The notes under the pieces were generated by a model. The model did no database searches and was not told the DNA's origin. It was given only the letters and a program-made list of their open reading frames with translations. Positions 1 through 7,390 of a stretch of 64,000 nucleotides of DNA are shown here, in pieces (within the stretch, counting starts at the first letter, position 1; every line of letters starts with the position of its first letter). This stretch comes from an uncultured Sphaerochaeta sp. (GTDB lineage: Bacteria; Spirochaetota; Spirochaetia; Sphaerochaetales; Sphaerochaetaceae). The DNA is taken from contig NZ_OY781939.1 in the NCBI RefSeq assembly GCF_963677315.1, forward strand, positions 1,240,001-1,304,000, given 5' to 3'. A program made the position numbers and the translations under genes.

Positions 1-840
1 GAATCCAAGCTATGCTGTGAGGAAGCAAAGAGTATCAAGAAGACAAAACAGGATACCAAGCAGGCCATCTTGCTTGTTCACGGCTTCCCCTCCACCCCCT
101 CGGTCTATCACTACAGTGCTGAGCGGTTTTTCGAAGCGGGACTGGATGTGTATGCGCCTTTGATGCCTGGCTTTGGAACCGATCCAGACCAGTTTGCCTA
201 CACCACCTTCACCCAATGGTTCTCCTACCTCTGTAAGTACTATGAGACCCTGAGAGGACAGTATGATACGCTTTACGTACTGGGCATCAGTATGGGGGGT
301 ATGATGACCCTCAAGCTGGGAGAAACCTACTGCCAGAGTACACTTGCTCCCGATAAGCTGGTAACTATAGCGGCCCCTGTGGTCTACAATAGCCTGAAGG
401 ACGGTGTCATTACGGATTGGAAACAATATATATCCAGAACCCTCGGGCTCTTTACACCCTCCATCGGGGCACATGTGGTTGCTGGCAATCCTAAGGGAGA
501 AGACGGCAGTGAGTACTGGTATGGCTATGGAGGGATCTTTATCCGTCCAGGCCTAAGCTTGGTCCATGCCATGAAGGATGTCAGAAAGAATCTGGGAAAG
601 ATAACCTGTCCCTTATTTTCCATTCATGATGTCAACGACCAGACTGTTCCGTTCAAGAATCTCAAGATCATAGAGAGGGAACAGAATAGTGTTGACTTCC
701 ATATCCTTGAAACGGAGATGGACAACTACAACCACAGTAGACATGCCCTTCTCCTCTATCGATCTATCCAGCAATCATTAACCGATACCATTCTTGAATT
801 CTTGCGAAAAAAGGAGAGTACAAATCATGCCCAAGCGTAA
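1..840 (+). CDS. alpha/beta hydrolase (carboxylesterase/lysophospholipase type), 5' end missing
   Basis: The reading frame is open from base 1, so the gene begins upstream of the window and the N-terminus is missing. The visible part has the alpha/beta hydrolase fold signature: an oxyanion-hole HGF motif near bases 79-87, the nucleophile elbow G-I-S-M-G-G with its serine codon at 289, a late acid region (HDVNDQTVP) and a C-terminal histidine (NHSRH). The spacing and length resemble small carboxylesterases of the Est30 type, which hydrolyse carboxylic esters in the cytoplasm. The substrate cannot be read from the sequence. Its stop overlaps the start of the dCMP deaminase gene, so the two are probably co-transcribed. 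Confidence 0.8.
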   Translation, partial: ESKLCCEEAKSIKKTKQDTKQAILLVHGFPSTPSVYHYSAERFFEAGLDVYAPLMPGFGTDPDQFAYTTFTQWFSYLCKYYETLRGQYDTLYVLGISMGGMMTLKLGETYCQSTLAPDKLVTIAAPVVYNSLKDGVITDWKQYISRTLGLFTPSIGAHVVAGNPKGEDGSEYWYGYGGIFIRPGLSLVHAMKDVRKNLGKITCPLFSIHDVNDQTVPFKNLKIIEREQNSVDFHILETEMDNYNHSRHALLLYRSIQQSLTDTILEFLRKKESTNHAQA

Positions 841-1312
841 AGACTATCTCAGTTGGGACGAATATTTCATGGGAGTGGCCGTCCTTTCGTCACTCAGAAG
901 CAAAGATCCGAGCACCCAGGTTGGGGCGTGTATCGTGAACAGTGACCATAAGATTGTTGGTGTGGGATACAATGGTTTCCCGATCGGGGTGGATGATGAT
1001 GACATCCCCTGGGAGCGGGAAGGAGAGTGGCTCGAGACAAAGTATCCCTATGTTTGTCATGCTGAGCTGAACGCCATCCTCAACGCTATCAGCAGCAACC
1101 TGAAGGGGTGCACGCTGTACGTTGGCCTGTTCCCTTGCAATGAGTGCGCGAAGGCAATCATCCAGTCAGGGATCAAGGAAGTGGTCTTCCTTTCCGACAA
1201 GTACAGTGAAGCAGACAACACGAAAGCATCCAAGTTGATGTTTGACAAGACCGGTGTTGCCTACCGACAACTGGTTCCCCAGCATGGTTCGATTCTGCTC
1301 AAATTGTCATGA
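827..1312 (+). CDS. dCMP deaminase (deoxycytidylate deaminase family)
   Basis: A 161-residue cytidine/deoxycytidylate deaminase-family protein. It shows the zinc motif C-H-A-E (histidine ligand plus catalytic glutamate) and the second zinc motif P-C-N-E-C, with an N-terminal W-D-E-Y-F-M segment typical of dCMP deaminases. The family converts dCMP to dUMP, feeding dTMP synthesis. I chose the ATG at 827 because AAGGAG lies 10 bases upstream; an in-frame TTG at 794 lies inside the esterase gene and has no ribosome-binding site. The next gene starts on the overlapping ATGA at 1309, so translation is probably coupled. A related Cyt/dCyd deaminase specificity cannot be excluded. Confidence 0.85.
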   Translation: MPKRKDYLSWDEYFMGVAVLSSLRSKDPSTQVGACIVNSDHKIVGVGYNGFPIGVDDDDIPWEREGEWLETKYPYVCHAELNAILNAISSNLKGCTLYVGLFPCNECAKAIIQSGIKEVVFLSDKYSEADNTKASKLMFDKTGVAYRQLVPQHGSILLKLS

Positions 1313-2208
1313 AGATTCTTTCTGTCTGCCTGAACCCAACTTTCCAGATTACGATGCGCTTCCCCTCTTTCTCTCTCGGGGAGGTGAATCGTGCCCAGGA
1401 ACACTATCTGGATGCGTCAGGAAAGGGAATGAACGCAGCAAGAATAGTCAGCCAACTTGGGCATGAGAGCCTCTTGCTTACCCACTTGGGAGGGAACCGT
1501 ACAGAGGAGATGCTTGGCCTTTGCAGGAAGGATGGGGTTTCCCCGCTCTGGGCGGATAGTGGAAGTGCCATAAGAACCTGTGTTACCGTCCTCACAAACG
1601 AGGGAACGACTGAGCTGGTCCAGGAACCCTTTCCAGTTGATCCCGCCTGCGAGAAGCCCATCAGAAACCTCTTCTCCCAGAGCATCAAGGATTGTGATGG
1701 CTTGATCATTCTGGGTACCCGTGCTCCTGGGTATTCAGACAATCTCTATGCAGACTTTGTCATGGAAGCAAAGATGCTGGGGAAGTTTGTCTTGCTCGAC
1801 TTGAAGGGTGAAGACCTGAAGCGCTGTCTCCCCCACCACCCTGATGTGGTGAAGATCAACCTCAGTGAAGCTGTCCAGACCTTCCTTGGGATCAAGCTGG
1901 CAGAACACCAGGATACCGAAGATCTCAAGGCGACTGTGGGGGAAATGCTCGGGCGGTTGTATGAACAGTATGGAAGTACATTCGTACTCTCTCGGGGATC
2001 ATCTGAACTCTGGGTACAGGACTCTCATTTTTTTAGTTCTCCAACTCTAGAAACAGAAGTCGTGAATACCATCGGGTGCGGAGATTCCTTGAGTGCGGCC
2101 CTGACAGTGCAGTTGCTAAAGGGCGAAAAACTGCAACAAGCAGTATTCAACGCAACAAAAGTTGCAACAATGAGTGCAAAATCTATACATCCTGCTAGTA
2201 TTGTCTAG
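1309..2208 (+). CDS. PfkB-family sugar kinase (1-phosphofructokinase / tagatose-6-phosphate kinase type)
   Basis: A 299-residue PfkB-family kinase. The N-terminus ([11 protein letters not shown]) and the early G-K-G-M-N-A-A-R motif are those of the 1-phosphofructokinase/LacC branch, which phosphorylates phosphorylated hexoses at C1 or C6. The C-terminal anion-hole and catalytic-base motif reads N-T-I-G-C-G-D-S, with cysteine where most members have alanine; the catalytic aspartate is kept. The start ATG at 1309 overlaps the preceding stop. No PTS gene is adjacent, so the substrate stays open. The last 80 bases of the gene carry three GCAACA hexamers (see findings). Confidence 0.8.
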   Translation: MKILSVCLNPTFQITMRFPSFSLGEVNRAQEHYLDASGKGMNAARIVSQLGHESLLLTHLGGNRTEEMLGLCRKDGVSPLWADSGSAIRTCVTVLTNEGTTELVQEPFPVDPACEKPIRNLFSQSIKDCDGLIILGTRAPGYSDNLYADFVMEAKMLGKFVLLDLKGEDLKRCLPHHPDVVKINLSEAVQTFLGIKLAEHQDTEDLKATVGEMLGRLYEQYGSTFVLSRGSSELWVQDSHFFSSPTLETEVVNTIGCGDSLSAALTVQLLKGEKLQQAVFNATKVATMSAKSIHPASIV

Positions 2209-2367
2209 TTTTTTTGCTCATAGTAATGGTGCATAAAGATAGTAATACTTTTATGTTTCACTAAAATTGCAACACATAAATCTTCATTTTCCATCGATAT
2301 TCACTGTAAATATCACTGATAGCTCAATTTATTAATCGATAATTTCACAACTATTTGCATATTTCTT

Positions 2368-2397
2368 TTGACAGAGCATCCAATCCACCTCTATACT
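2368..2397 (+). promoter_or_regulatory. sigma-70 promoter of the nucleoside ABC transporter operon
   Basis: A near-consensus promoter: TTGACA at 2368-2373, an 18-base spacer and TATACT at 2392-2397. It lies 54 bases before the start codon of the BMP-type binding protein, whose ribosome-binding site is AGGAGAAGG just upstream of 2451. The surrounding 2209-2450 interval is strongly A/T-rich and holds no gene. Confidence 0.8.
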
Positions 2398-2450
2398 GGA
2401 AAAAGCTTAGACCCAGTAAAATGGGTTGATATTCCAAGAGGAGAAGGAAC

Positions 2451-3482
2451 ATGAAAAAATTTCTGACAATTCTGTTTTGTCTTGCGCTCGTCAGTGGCTC
2501 GCTTTTTGCTGCAGGCAGCAGTGAAGCTCCAGCTGAAGAGGCTGATTCCAATGTGGTCAAGATTGCCTTGATCATCGAGAACACCATTGACGACAAGGGC
2601 TGGTGCCAGGCAATGCACGATGGTATCATCGCTGCACAGAAAAGCCTGCCTGGTCGTATTGAGTACAGCTACACAGAGAAGATGAAGCCAGTTGATGCCG
2701 GTTCTGCTGCACGCCAGTATGTTGCCCAGGGTTTTGATATCATCATCGCCCACGGAGCACAGTACAAGAACCTCATCATGGAAATGGCTGAAGAGTATCC
2801 TGATGTTTCCTTCGCCTTTGGAACCAGCGCCGAGGTTGGTCCGGACAATGTATTCACCTACATGCCAGAAAGTGAAGAGACCGGCTACCTTTCCGGTATC
2901 ATCGCTGGTATGACCACCAAAGCCAATGTGATCGGCCTTGTCGGTCCTGTTGATGCAGGGGACGCAGCCCGCTACAACCGTGGTTTCGTCCTCGGTGTCC
3001 AGGCTGTCAATCCAAAAGCCAAGATCATGGTCGCACACAGTGGATCCTTCAGTGATTTCGTAAAAGCTGGAGAGGTTGCACAGTCCCAGATCAGAAGTGG
3101 CGCCGATGTATTGACCGGAAGCAGCCAGCAGGCTCTCGGTGCTCTTCGTGCCGTAGCTGACTACCCCAATGAAGAGATTTGGTGGGTTGGTCAGGATATC
3201 GCTCAGATTCACATCACCGAAGGCTACAAGGTTATTGCAGCTTCTTCCTACAACTATGCATCCGTCATCGAAGGCCTCGTTGCCAAGCTTGATGCCGGTG
3301 TATTGGGCGGAGAGGTCATTCCTTTGAACTTCAAGAACGGTGGATTCGTATTTGAGTTCAACCCTGAACTTGAAAACATGTATGCAGGAGAGATTGAAGA
3401 GAAGGTCAATGCTGCCATCGATTCCTTCAATGCTGCAAGTGGGACCATCAACTACACCAGTGTTGATTACTCCAAACTGTAA
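2451..3482 (+). CDS. BMP-family (PnrA-like) purine-nucleoside ABC transporter substrate-binding protein
   Basis: A 343-residue exported solute-binding protein of the basic membrane protein family (Med/BmpA/TmpC/PnrA), whose characterised spirochaetal members bind purine nucleosides. Residues 1-20 form a signal peptide ending FAA-GSSE. There is no lipobox cysteine; the same type of signal end recurs in the other two binding proteins of the window. The motif DDKGWCQAMHDG early in the mature protein and the AHGAQYKN segment fit the family. It is followed by the ATPase and two permeases of the same transporter, after an intrinsic terminator-like hairpin that should make the binding protein more abundant than the membrane parts. 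Confidence 0.88.
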   Translation: MKKFLTILFCLALVSGSLFAAGSSEAPAEEADSNVVKIALIIENTIDDKGWCQAMHDGIIAAQKSLPGRIEYSYTEKMKPVDAGSAARQYVAQGFDIIIAHGAQYKNLIMEMAEEYPDVSFAFGTSAEVGPDNVFTYMPESEETGYLSGIIAGMTTKANVIGLVGPVDAGDAARYNRGFVLGVQAVNPKAKIMVAHSGSFSDFVKAGEVAQSQIRSGADVLTGSSQQALGALRAVADYPNEEIWWVGQDIAQIHITEGYKVIAASSYNYASVIEGLVAKLDAGVLGGEVIPLNFKNGGFVFEFNPELENMYAGEIEEKVNAAIDSFNAASGTINYTSVDYSKL

Positions 3483-3496
3483 GCACATTGTTTCCC

Positions 3497-3535
3497 AGTC
3501 ATGCAGGGATTACTCTGCATGACTGCTTTTTTTTG
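3497..3535 (+). terminator. terminator/attenuator hairpin after the BMP binding protein gene
   Basis: A perfect 10-bp stem (3497-3506 with 3515-3524), 8-base loop, then GC and a run of eight T. It sits in the 78-base gap between the binding-protein gene and the ATPase gene of one transporter. Partial termination here would give excess binding protein. Confidence 0.85.
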
Positions 3536-3560
3536 ATTATTTCCCACGGAGGCTTCCCCC

Positions 3561-5099
3561 ATGGAACTCACACAGAAGAAAATAACCAACCTACGCGTGG
3601 AACACATTACCAAGCGATTCCCTGGAGTCTTGGCAAGTGATGACATCACCTTGGAGATATCCGAGGGCCAGATTCTGGCGCTGGTTGGAGAGAACGGAGC
3701 GGGTAAGACGACCTTGATGAATATTCTCATGGGTCTCTACCAGCCGGACGAAGGACGCATACTCATCAATGGTGAGGAAGTGCATTTCCGCTCCCCGAAT
3801 GATGCCTTTGCAGCAGGGCTTGGTATGGTACACCAGCAGTATATGCTGGTTGCAAACATGACCGTCCTGGAGAACATTGCCCTTGGATTCAAGGCAGCAT
3901 GGTCACCACACAAGTTGGACCTTGAGATGGTGCGTGACCGGATAAATGAAGTAGCGAAAAAATACGGGCTCGTAGTCGATCCCGATGCGTATATCTGGCA
4001 ACTCTCCGTTGGCGAGCAACAACGGGTAGAACTGGTAAAGACACTCTGCTTGGGTGCACGGTTCCTGATCCTCGATGAGCCAACCAGTGCACTTACCCCA
4101 CAGGAGACTGATGAATTGATCACACTGCTCAAGAATATGAGCAGCGAACTTTCCATCATCTTTATCAGCCACAAGCTGCAGGAAGTAAAAGATCTTTCGG
4201 ACAAGATCACCATTCTTCGTCATGGTGCGGTTGTCTTCGAGGGAAATACCCATGAACACTCCCCTTCCGACATCGCTGCATTGATGACCGGGCATGAGGT
4301 TGACCTCCCTCTGAACGAAGAGCCCGCATGTGAGGGTGTTCCTGTTTTGGATATCAAGAATCTCAACGTGAAGAGCGATCGTGGGTTTCTTGCACTTCAG
4401 GACCTGAACCTAACGATCTGCTCCGGTGAGATCGTCGGTCTTGCCGGTGTATCAGGAAATGGGCAGAGGGAGTTGTCCGAAGCCATCAATGGGCTGAGAA
4501 AAGTAGAAAGTGGGGAGATCCAGTTCTACGGCGAGAATATTGCAAACAAGAGCCCTCACCACATCATAGAAGCTGGCATGGGGTATATCCCTGAAGAACG
4601 CAATACAGAAGGCATTGTCCCTTCCTTCTCGATGAAGGAGAACCTTATCCTCAAGGATACGGAGCATGGTGAATTCAGCAACCACGCCTTTCTGAAGAAT
4701 AAGGCAATCGACAAGAATGCTGAGGACCTGCGTGTCAAGTTTGATATCCGTAGCCCCAACATCGCCGTTGCAGCTGGTTCGCTCTCTGGAGGAAACATCC
4801 AGAAAGTCATCCTTGCCCGAGAGATCTCGAGGAGACCAAAATTCCTGATCGCCGTCTACCCCATCAGAGGGCTGGACCTTGGGGCAGCAGAGTTCATCCA
4901 CAAGCAACTCTTGGAGATCAGGCGTGAAGGAGTCGGCATCCTCCTCATCAGTGAGGAACTGGATGAGATTCTCGACCTTTCAGACCGTGTGGCGGTAATC
5001 TTCAAGGGACAGATCCAGAAGGTGCTTGATAGGAAAGACGCCAATCGAAGGAGTCTCGGTATTTTGATGGCAGGAGTGAAAGATGACCAAACAGTTTAG
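3561..5099 (+). CDS. ABC transporter ATP-binding protein, two fused nucleotide-binding domains (nucleoside transporter)
   Basis: A 512-residue tandem ABC ATPase of the MglA/RbsA/YufO type. Domain 1 (about residues 10-245) has Walker A GENGAGKTT, signature LSVGEQQRVE and Walker B LILDEPTSAL. Domain 2 (about 255-500) has a degenerate Walker A (SGNGQRE, no GKT), signature LSGGNIQK and a Walker B region reading LIAVYPIRGLD. A degenerate second domain is normal in this family. It energises nucleoside uptake with the BMP protein upstream and two permeases downstream. The start at 3561 has GGAGG nine bases upstream. The C-terminus overlaps the first permease gene by 17 bases. Confidence 0.9.
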   Translation: MELTQKKITNLRVEHITKRFPGVLASDDITLEISEGQILALVGENGAGKTTLMNILMGLYQPDEGRILINGEEVHFRSPNDAFAAGLGMVHQQYMLVANMTVLENIALGFKAAWSPHKLDLEMVRDRINEVAKKYGLVVDPDAYIWQLSVGEQQRVELVKTLCLGARFLILDEPTSALTPQETDELITLLKNMSSELSIIFISHKLQEVKDLSDKITILRHGAVVFEGNTHEHSPSDIAALMTGHEVDLPLNEEPACEGVPVLDIKNLNVKSDRGFLALQDLNLTICSGEIVGLAGVSGNGQRELSEAINGLRKVESGEIQFYGENIANKSPHHIIEAGMGYIPEERNTEGIVPSFSMKENLILKDTEHGEFSNHAFLKNKAIDKNAEDLRVKFDIRSPNIAVAAGSLSGGNIQKVILAREISRRPKFLIAVYPIRGLDLGAAEFIHKQLLEIRREGVGILLISEELDEILDLSDRVAVIFKGQIQKVLDRKDANRRSLGILMAGVKDDQTV

Positions 5100-6186
5100 G
5101 ATACTCTACAAGGTTACCATCATCATTCTGGCCATTCTGGCTGCAATGTTGATCGGTTCGGTAATTCTATTGACCATCGGGGCTGATGTCTTCAAGACCT
5201 ACATGGTCATTCTCTTCGAGCCTTTGAAGACAACCCTCCAGTTCACCGAGGTTCTGATCAGGGCGATACCGCTCACGATCATTGCGCTTGGCATTTCAGT
5301 TGCCTACAGAAGCGGCATCATCAACATCGGTGGAGAGGGGCAGATGGCAATGGGAATTCTCGGTACCACTGCAGTGGCTCTTGCATTCCCTGAACTCCCA
5401 AAACCCATCCTTCTCCCGATGGCAGTTTTGGCTGGAGCAATGGCAGGAGGGGTCTGGGGATTCATACCAGGAATCCTGAAGGCAAAGCTACAGGTCAGTG
5501 AGTTGCTTTCAACGGTAATGCTCAACTACATTGCCGCCCAGTTCTATACATTTATGCTCCGCGGACCTTTCCTCGATCCAGCAGAGCTCACGATGGGTAG
5601 CGGAACTCCCCAGTCCATGAGACTTTCAAAGGGGATCTGGCTTGATCGATTCCTCAAGGGAACCCGATTGCATACCGGCATCTTCTTTGCGTTGCTGCTT
5701 GCATTGCTCATCTTCTTCCTCCTGTGGAAAACGAACTATGGGTATAAGATGAGGGCAGCTGGGGCAAGTGCCCGAGCAGCCAAGTACGGCGGTATCAGTG
5801 TTACCTGGTATCTGGTCATTGCCATGGTCATCAGTGGTGCGTTTGCCGGTATGGCAGGAGCCATTGAGATAGCAGGCGTACACCGCCGAGCAATTGAAGG
5901 TATTACCGGAGGATACGGATTCAGTGGAATCGTTGTCGCCCTCTTTGGAGGATTGCATCCGGCTGGCATCATACCGGCATCATTCTTCTTTGGGCTCCTG
6001 ATCGTTGGAGCTGACATGACCCAACGTATGGTTGGGGTACCGGCCAATATGGTCAATGTACTGCAGGGTGTCATCATCCTGGTCATCGTTGCTACCAAGA
6101 TGATCCTCGCCGACCCCTACTTGATGGAACGAATCTGGCGCAAATACCAAGGAATCGGCAAAAAACATGTGGAGGTGGAAGCATGA
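5083..6186 (+). CDS. nucleoside ABC transporter permease 1 (YufP-like, BPD_transp_2 family)
   Basis: A 367-residue inner-membrane permease with 8-10 hydrophobic segments. It carries the family motif IINIGGEGQMAMG at about residues 78-90 and the cytoplasmic coupling segment AAGASARAAKYGGI. Members of this branch pair with BMP-type binding proteins to import nucleosides. The gene overlaps the ATPase gene by 17 bases and the next permease by 4, so the membrane complex is translationally coupled. A Shine-Dalgarno AGGAG lies inside the end of the ATPase gene. Confidence 0.88.
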   Translation: MTKQFRILYKVTIIILAILAAMLIGSVILLTIGADVFKTYMVILFEPLKTTLQFTEVLIRAIPLTIIALGISVAYRSGIINIGGEGQMAMGILGTTAVALAFPELPKPILLPMAVLAGAMAGGVWGFIPGILKAKLQVSELLSTVMLNYIAAQFYTFMLRGPFLDPAELTMGSGTPQSMRLSKGIWLDRFLKGTRLHTGIFFALLLALLIFFLLWKTNYGYKMRAAGASARAAKYGGISVTWYLVIAMVISGAFAGMAGAIEIAGVHRRAIEGITGGYGFSGIVVALFGGLHPAGIIPASFFFGLLIVGADMTQRMVGVPANMVNVLQGVIILVIVATKMILADPYLMERIWRKYQGIGKKHVEVEA

Positions 6187-7127
6187 ACTTTATCGTAAAT
6201 ATTCTGAGTCTGGGCATCCCCTTCTCCGTCGCCCTTCTCATCGCCAGCCTTGGAGAGATGTTCAACCAGAGAGCAGGTGTCTTCAACCTTGGCTGTGAAG
6301 GTATTATGGCAATGGGAGCATTCCTTGGAATGCTTGTTCCCTACAGCATTGGACAGGGTGGTCCCACTTCTGGAATGTATAATGTCCTGGGGCTGGGTCT
6401 TGCCATGGTGGTTGGTGCCTTGTTTGGTATCTTCTTCGCCTTTGTTGTAGTCACATTCCGTGCCCCACAAGGCATTGCAGGTATCGGACTACAGATGTTC
6501 GGGGTTGGTACTGCCGGTACACTGTTCCGCCACTTCATCGGTGGAACACAGTCAGTACCTGGTATCGGAAACCTTCCCATTCCAGGACTCTCCAAGATCC
6601 CCTTTATCGGTCCAATTTTCTTTAGCCACAATGTCTTGGTGTATCTCGCTTTCCTCTTCGTTCCTCTTGCATGGTACATCCTGTTCAAGACACCATGGGG
6701 ACTCAGGGTACGTGCAGTTGGCACAAATCCGCGTGCCGCTGACTCAATCGGTATCCAGGTCAACAGGGTTCGCTATCAGGCACTTGCTGTGGGAGGTGCA
6801 TTGGCTGGCTTGGCGGGTGCATACCTCTCTCTAGCCCAGGTGAAAATGTTCAGCGATGAGATCATCGCAGGACGAGGGTTCATCGCAGTTGCCTTGGTTT
6901 ACTTCGGACACTGGCATCCGGTGAAGATCATGGGAGGAGCACTGCTGTTCAGCCTGGCACAAGCCTTGCAGCTGGCCATCCAGGGCCAAGGCATCAACTT
7001 CCCCTACGAGTTTGCGGTCATGTTGCCCTATGTGATGGTCATCATCGTCCTTGCATTCAGCAGGGAGAGCCAGTTGCTTGGTCCTACATCCCTTGGAAAA
7101 CCATTCAACCGAGAAAAGCGGATTTAG
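6183..7127 (+). CDS. nucleoside ABC transporter permease 2 (YufQ-like)
   Basis: A 314-residue inner-membrane protein of the same permease family as the gene before it, with VFNLGCEGIMAMGAF near residue 40 and the coupling segment RAVGTNPRAADSIGI near residue 180. Together the two permeases form the heterodimeric channel of the nucleoside importer. It starts on the ATGA overlap at 6183, with GGAGGTGG upstream. It is the last gene of the transporter operon; a 10-bp hairpin follows. Confidence 0.88.
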   Translation: MNFIVNILSLGIPFSVALLIASLGEMFNQRAGVFNLGCEGIMAMGAFLGMLVPYSIGQGGPTSGMYNVLGLGLAMVVGALFGIFFAFVVVTFRAPQGIAGIGLQMFGVGTAGTLFRHFIGGTQSVPGIGNLPIPGLSKIPFIGPIFFSHNVLVYLAFLFVPLAWYILFKTPWGLRVRAVGTNPRAADSIGIQVNRVRYQALAVGGALAGLAGAYLSLAQVKMFSDEIIAGRGFIAVALVYFGHWHPVKIMGGALLFSLAQALQLAIQGQGINFPYEFAVMLPYVMVIIVLAFSRESQLLGPTSLGKPFNREKRI

Positions 7128-7142
7128 GATATCTGTACCAAC

Positions 7143-7171
7143 GGCAGAAATGGGCGTTGCTCATTTCTGCC
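7143..7171 (+). terminator. hairpin at the end of the nucleoside transporter operon
   Basis: A perfect 10-bp inverted repeat (7143-7152 with 7162-7171) begins 15 bases after the stop of permease 2. The nearest T-rich stretch is about 10 bases further on, so termination may be weak. Confidence 0.6.
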
Positions 7172-7186
7172 TTGCTCAGATTATTT

Positions 7187-7270
7187 TTGCAAATTTGCGG
7201 TATACTGCAACATAATACGCAACAAACAGAAACTTACCGCAACAGATTGTTGACTTTTTGCGGGTTCATT
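7187..7270 (+). promoter_or_regulatory. presumed control region of the molybdenum hydroxylase gene
   Basis: A gene-free interval with a good -10 box (TATACT, 7201-7206) but no recognisable -35. Immediately after it come three GCAACA copies (7207-7212, 7219-7224, 7239-7244), a 13-base palindrome CAACA-GAT-TGTTG (7240-7252) and TTGC repeats. Lack of a -35 together with these repeats suggests a regulated promoter, but no regulator can be assigned. Confidence 0.4.
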
Positions 7271-7390
7271 GCAATCATGAAGATGTATAGCATCACAGAC
7301 CGACGTATCCAATTCTGGGTACTGACGCTAAGCGGCTAGCACCTGTTCCCAAAGAAACATACGTACCAACGTACGATGGAGAGCACAGCT

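Noticed and set aside
2209..2450. Possible purine riboswitch upstream of the nucleoside importer
   Set aside because: The interval is A/T-rich and I found no three-stem arrangement with the conserved purine-riboswitch core. The promoter lies only 54 bases before the start codon, leaving too little leader.
2391..3488. Long open frame (365 codons) on the minus strand opposite the BMP binding protein gene
   Set aside because: It is an antisense shadow: the plus-strand protein has a full family match, signal peptide, promoter and ribosome-binding site, while the minus frame has none of these.
4840..4880. Unusual Walker B region in the second ATPase domain of the nucleoside importer as a sign of a broken gene
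   Set aside because: Degenerate second domains are normal in MglA/RbsA/YufO-type tandem ATPases, and the frame is intact.
7157..7339. 60-codon plus-strand frame between the permease and the Mo hydroxylase
   Set aside because: It covers the hairpin, -10 box and GCAACA repeats, lacks a ribosome-binding site and has no protein-like pattern.
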